Notes under the pieces: generated by a model
Seen by the model: only the letters and a program-made list of their open reading frames with translations
Told to the model about the DNA's origin: nothing
Databases searched by the model: none
Program-made: the position numbers and the translations under genes
In this document: positions 63,125 to 64,000 of the stretch, piece by piece
Layout of the letters: each line of letters begins with the position of its first letter
Position numbering within the stretch: the first letter of the stretch is position 1
Assembly: GCA_017938695.1 (NCBI GenBank)
Contig: JAGBBA010000042.1
Coordinates: 26,190-90,189, forward strand
Reading direction: 5' to 3'
Length of the DNA stretch: 64,000 nucleotides
DNA from: Clostridia bacterium
GTDB lineage: Bacteria > Bacillota > Clostridia > Christensenellales > Aristaeellaceae

Positions 63125-64000
63125 TTATTCGACCTTCTGCTTTTTGGCGTTGAAAGTAAGTGCGAACAGTCCGGCGCAACTGATGATACACAGGATCATC
63201 CACAGACCGATTTGGGTGGGATCACTCGTCTGGGGGACATCAACATTCTTCAGAACTTTAAGTGTGAAAAGGACACTTTCAACAGTATCGCCGCTTTCAC
63301 CGATCGCAACGCACTTGTAACGGTAGCCGTTGTTGCTCAGCGTCGTGATGCTGCTTGTGTAGGTAGTACTATCTTTACCACACTTATGCCAGCCGGTACC
63401 ATCATTGTAATTGACATACCACTGATACGCCACTGCATTTTGGGCTTTGATGGACATAGATGCCTGCTCGCCTTCATTAACGGTTACCGTTTGCTCGGAT
63501 GTGGGAGATATGATGACAGGAAGAATGCTCCACTTCGCAGTGATTGTCATGTTCTCCGCAGGCATAGTGGTGGGAATCGTCTTATTCCAGCCAGCAAAGG
63601 TGTAGCCTTCCTTGGTAGGATCTGCCGGAGCAGTCACATACGTGCCGTAGTCCTGCGTAATGGGCGCAACCATGCTGCCGCCAGCTGTTTCAAACGTGAT
63701 GGTATACTGATTTGTCGTCCACTTCGCAGTGATCGTTACGTTCTCCGCAGGCATGGTGGTGGGAATTTCCGCATCCCAGCCAGCAAAGGTGTAGCCTTCC
63801 TTGGTAGGATCTACCGGAGCGGTTACTGCCGTGCCGTAGTCCTGCGTGATAGGGGCAACCGTGCTGCCGCCAGCTGTTTCAAACGTGATGGTATACTGAT
63901 TAATCGTCCACTGTGCAGTGATCGTTACGTTCTCCGCAGGCATGGTGGTGGGAATTTCCGCATCCCAGCCAGCAAAGGTATAGCCTTCCTTGGTAGGATC
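63125..64000 (-). CDS. Cell-surface protein with Listeria-Bacteroides (InlB B-type) repeats, 3' part
   Basis: The gene enters from the right edge, so its start is missing; 291 codons are visible. They hold repeated beta-grasp units (YTITFETAGGSTVAPITQDY, PTKEGYTFAGWDAEIPTTMP) of the Flg_new/InlB B-repeat type, one Ig-like segment (VTVNEGEQASMSIKAQNAVA, YQWYVNYNDG), and a C-terminal VPQTSD motif, hydrophobic helix and basic tail (NAKKQKVE). That end resembles a sortase signal with Ser in place of Gly. It is likely wall-anchored and adhesive or matrix-binding. Confidence 0.9.
   Translation of the reverse strand, partial: DPTKEGYTFAGWDAEIPTTMPAENVTITAQWTINQYTITFETAGGSTVAPITQDYGTAVTAPVDPTKEGYTFAGWDAEIPTTMPAENVTITAKWTTNQYTITFETAGGSMVAPITQDYGTYVTAPADPTKEGYTFAGWNKTIPTTMPAENMTITAKWSILPVIISPTSEQTVTVNEGEQASMSIKAQNAVAYQWYVNYNDGTGWHKCGKDSTTYTSSITTLSNNGYRYKCVAIGESGDTVESVLFTLKVLKNVDVPQTSDPTQIGLWMILCIISCAGLFALTFNAKKQKVE
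63566..64000 (-). repeat. 189-bp tandem repeats in the surface-protein gene
   Basis: Two full 63-codon units (63943-63755 and 63754-63566) and part of a third (64000-63944) are nearly identical at DNA level. The last unit is more diverged. Length change by recombination is expected. Confidence 0.88.

Noticed and set aside
63566-64000. CRISPR array
   Set aside because: The regular 189-bp periodicity is coding, in frame, without spacers; it encodes InlB-type repeats.

Overview
The window is a roughly 60 % G+C chromosomal segment from a Gram-positive anaerobe. Clostridial-type operators, two T-box leaders, RNase Y, IreB, long-form HPF, rubredoxin, a ferredoxin-tailed aldo/keto reductase and many plant-glycan hydrolases point to a gut Clostridia member. 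Christensenellales-like relatives are a guess from the style of the signal peptides, not something the sequence proves. I saw no rRNA, tRNA, phage, transposase or CRISPR array.

Layout. 1-1.6 kb: an amino-acid ABC transporter (permease cut by the left edge, then its binding protein). 1.7-15 kb: hemicellulose/cellulose oligosaccharide enzymes (GH120 beta-xylosidase, a domain-permuted GH3, an MGH1-like six-hairpin hydrolase, GH43, GH94 cellobiose phosphorylase), broken up by an AT-rich membrane-protein gene and a PepV dipeptidase. 15-24 kb: housekeeping (HPF, MBL hydrolase, ComEC, HolA, HTH and HAD proteins, several small unknowns). 23.8-28.5 kb: alpha-glucan use (GH13, glycogen phosphorylase). 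28.9-35.1 kb: an oligopeptide ABC transporter with OppD and OppF fused. 36-44.5 kb: an arabino-oligosaccharide cluster (GH51, LacI regulator, binding protein, two permeases, GH43). 45.5-62.8 kb: leuS (T-box), kinase-like P-loop protein, rny, trmH, helD with a leader attenuator, rubredoxin, PRC-barrel and AI-2E-type proteins, ireB, aldo/keto reductase, a DUF4268 gene, argS, and proS (T-box). The right edge cuts a repeat-rich surface protein.

How it works together. Secreted or surface enzymes are nearly absent: the glycosidases lack signal peptides, so short xylo-, arabino- and cello-oligosaccharides are probably imported by ABC transporters and finished in the cytoplasm by exo-glycosidases and phosphorylases. 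Each transporter has its binding-protein gene first, followed by a hairpin that should lower expression of the downstream subunits.

Non-coding structure stands out. A composite family of nested palindromes begins immediately after the stop codons of at least six genes (96-aa protein, hpf, glgP, oppDF, rny, proS). The DUF4268 gene is bracketed by 48-bp direct repeats copied from the 3' end of the upstream reductase gene, which looks like site-specific insertion of a single-gene cassette. helD has a strong promoter followed by two mutually exclusive hairpins, one a terminator. oppA and oppB share a conserved promoter-proximal block. The arabinose operon carries a 16-bp LacI-type palindrome and two 38-nt direct repeats in its leader.
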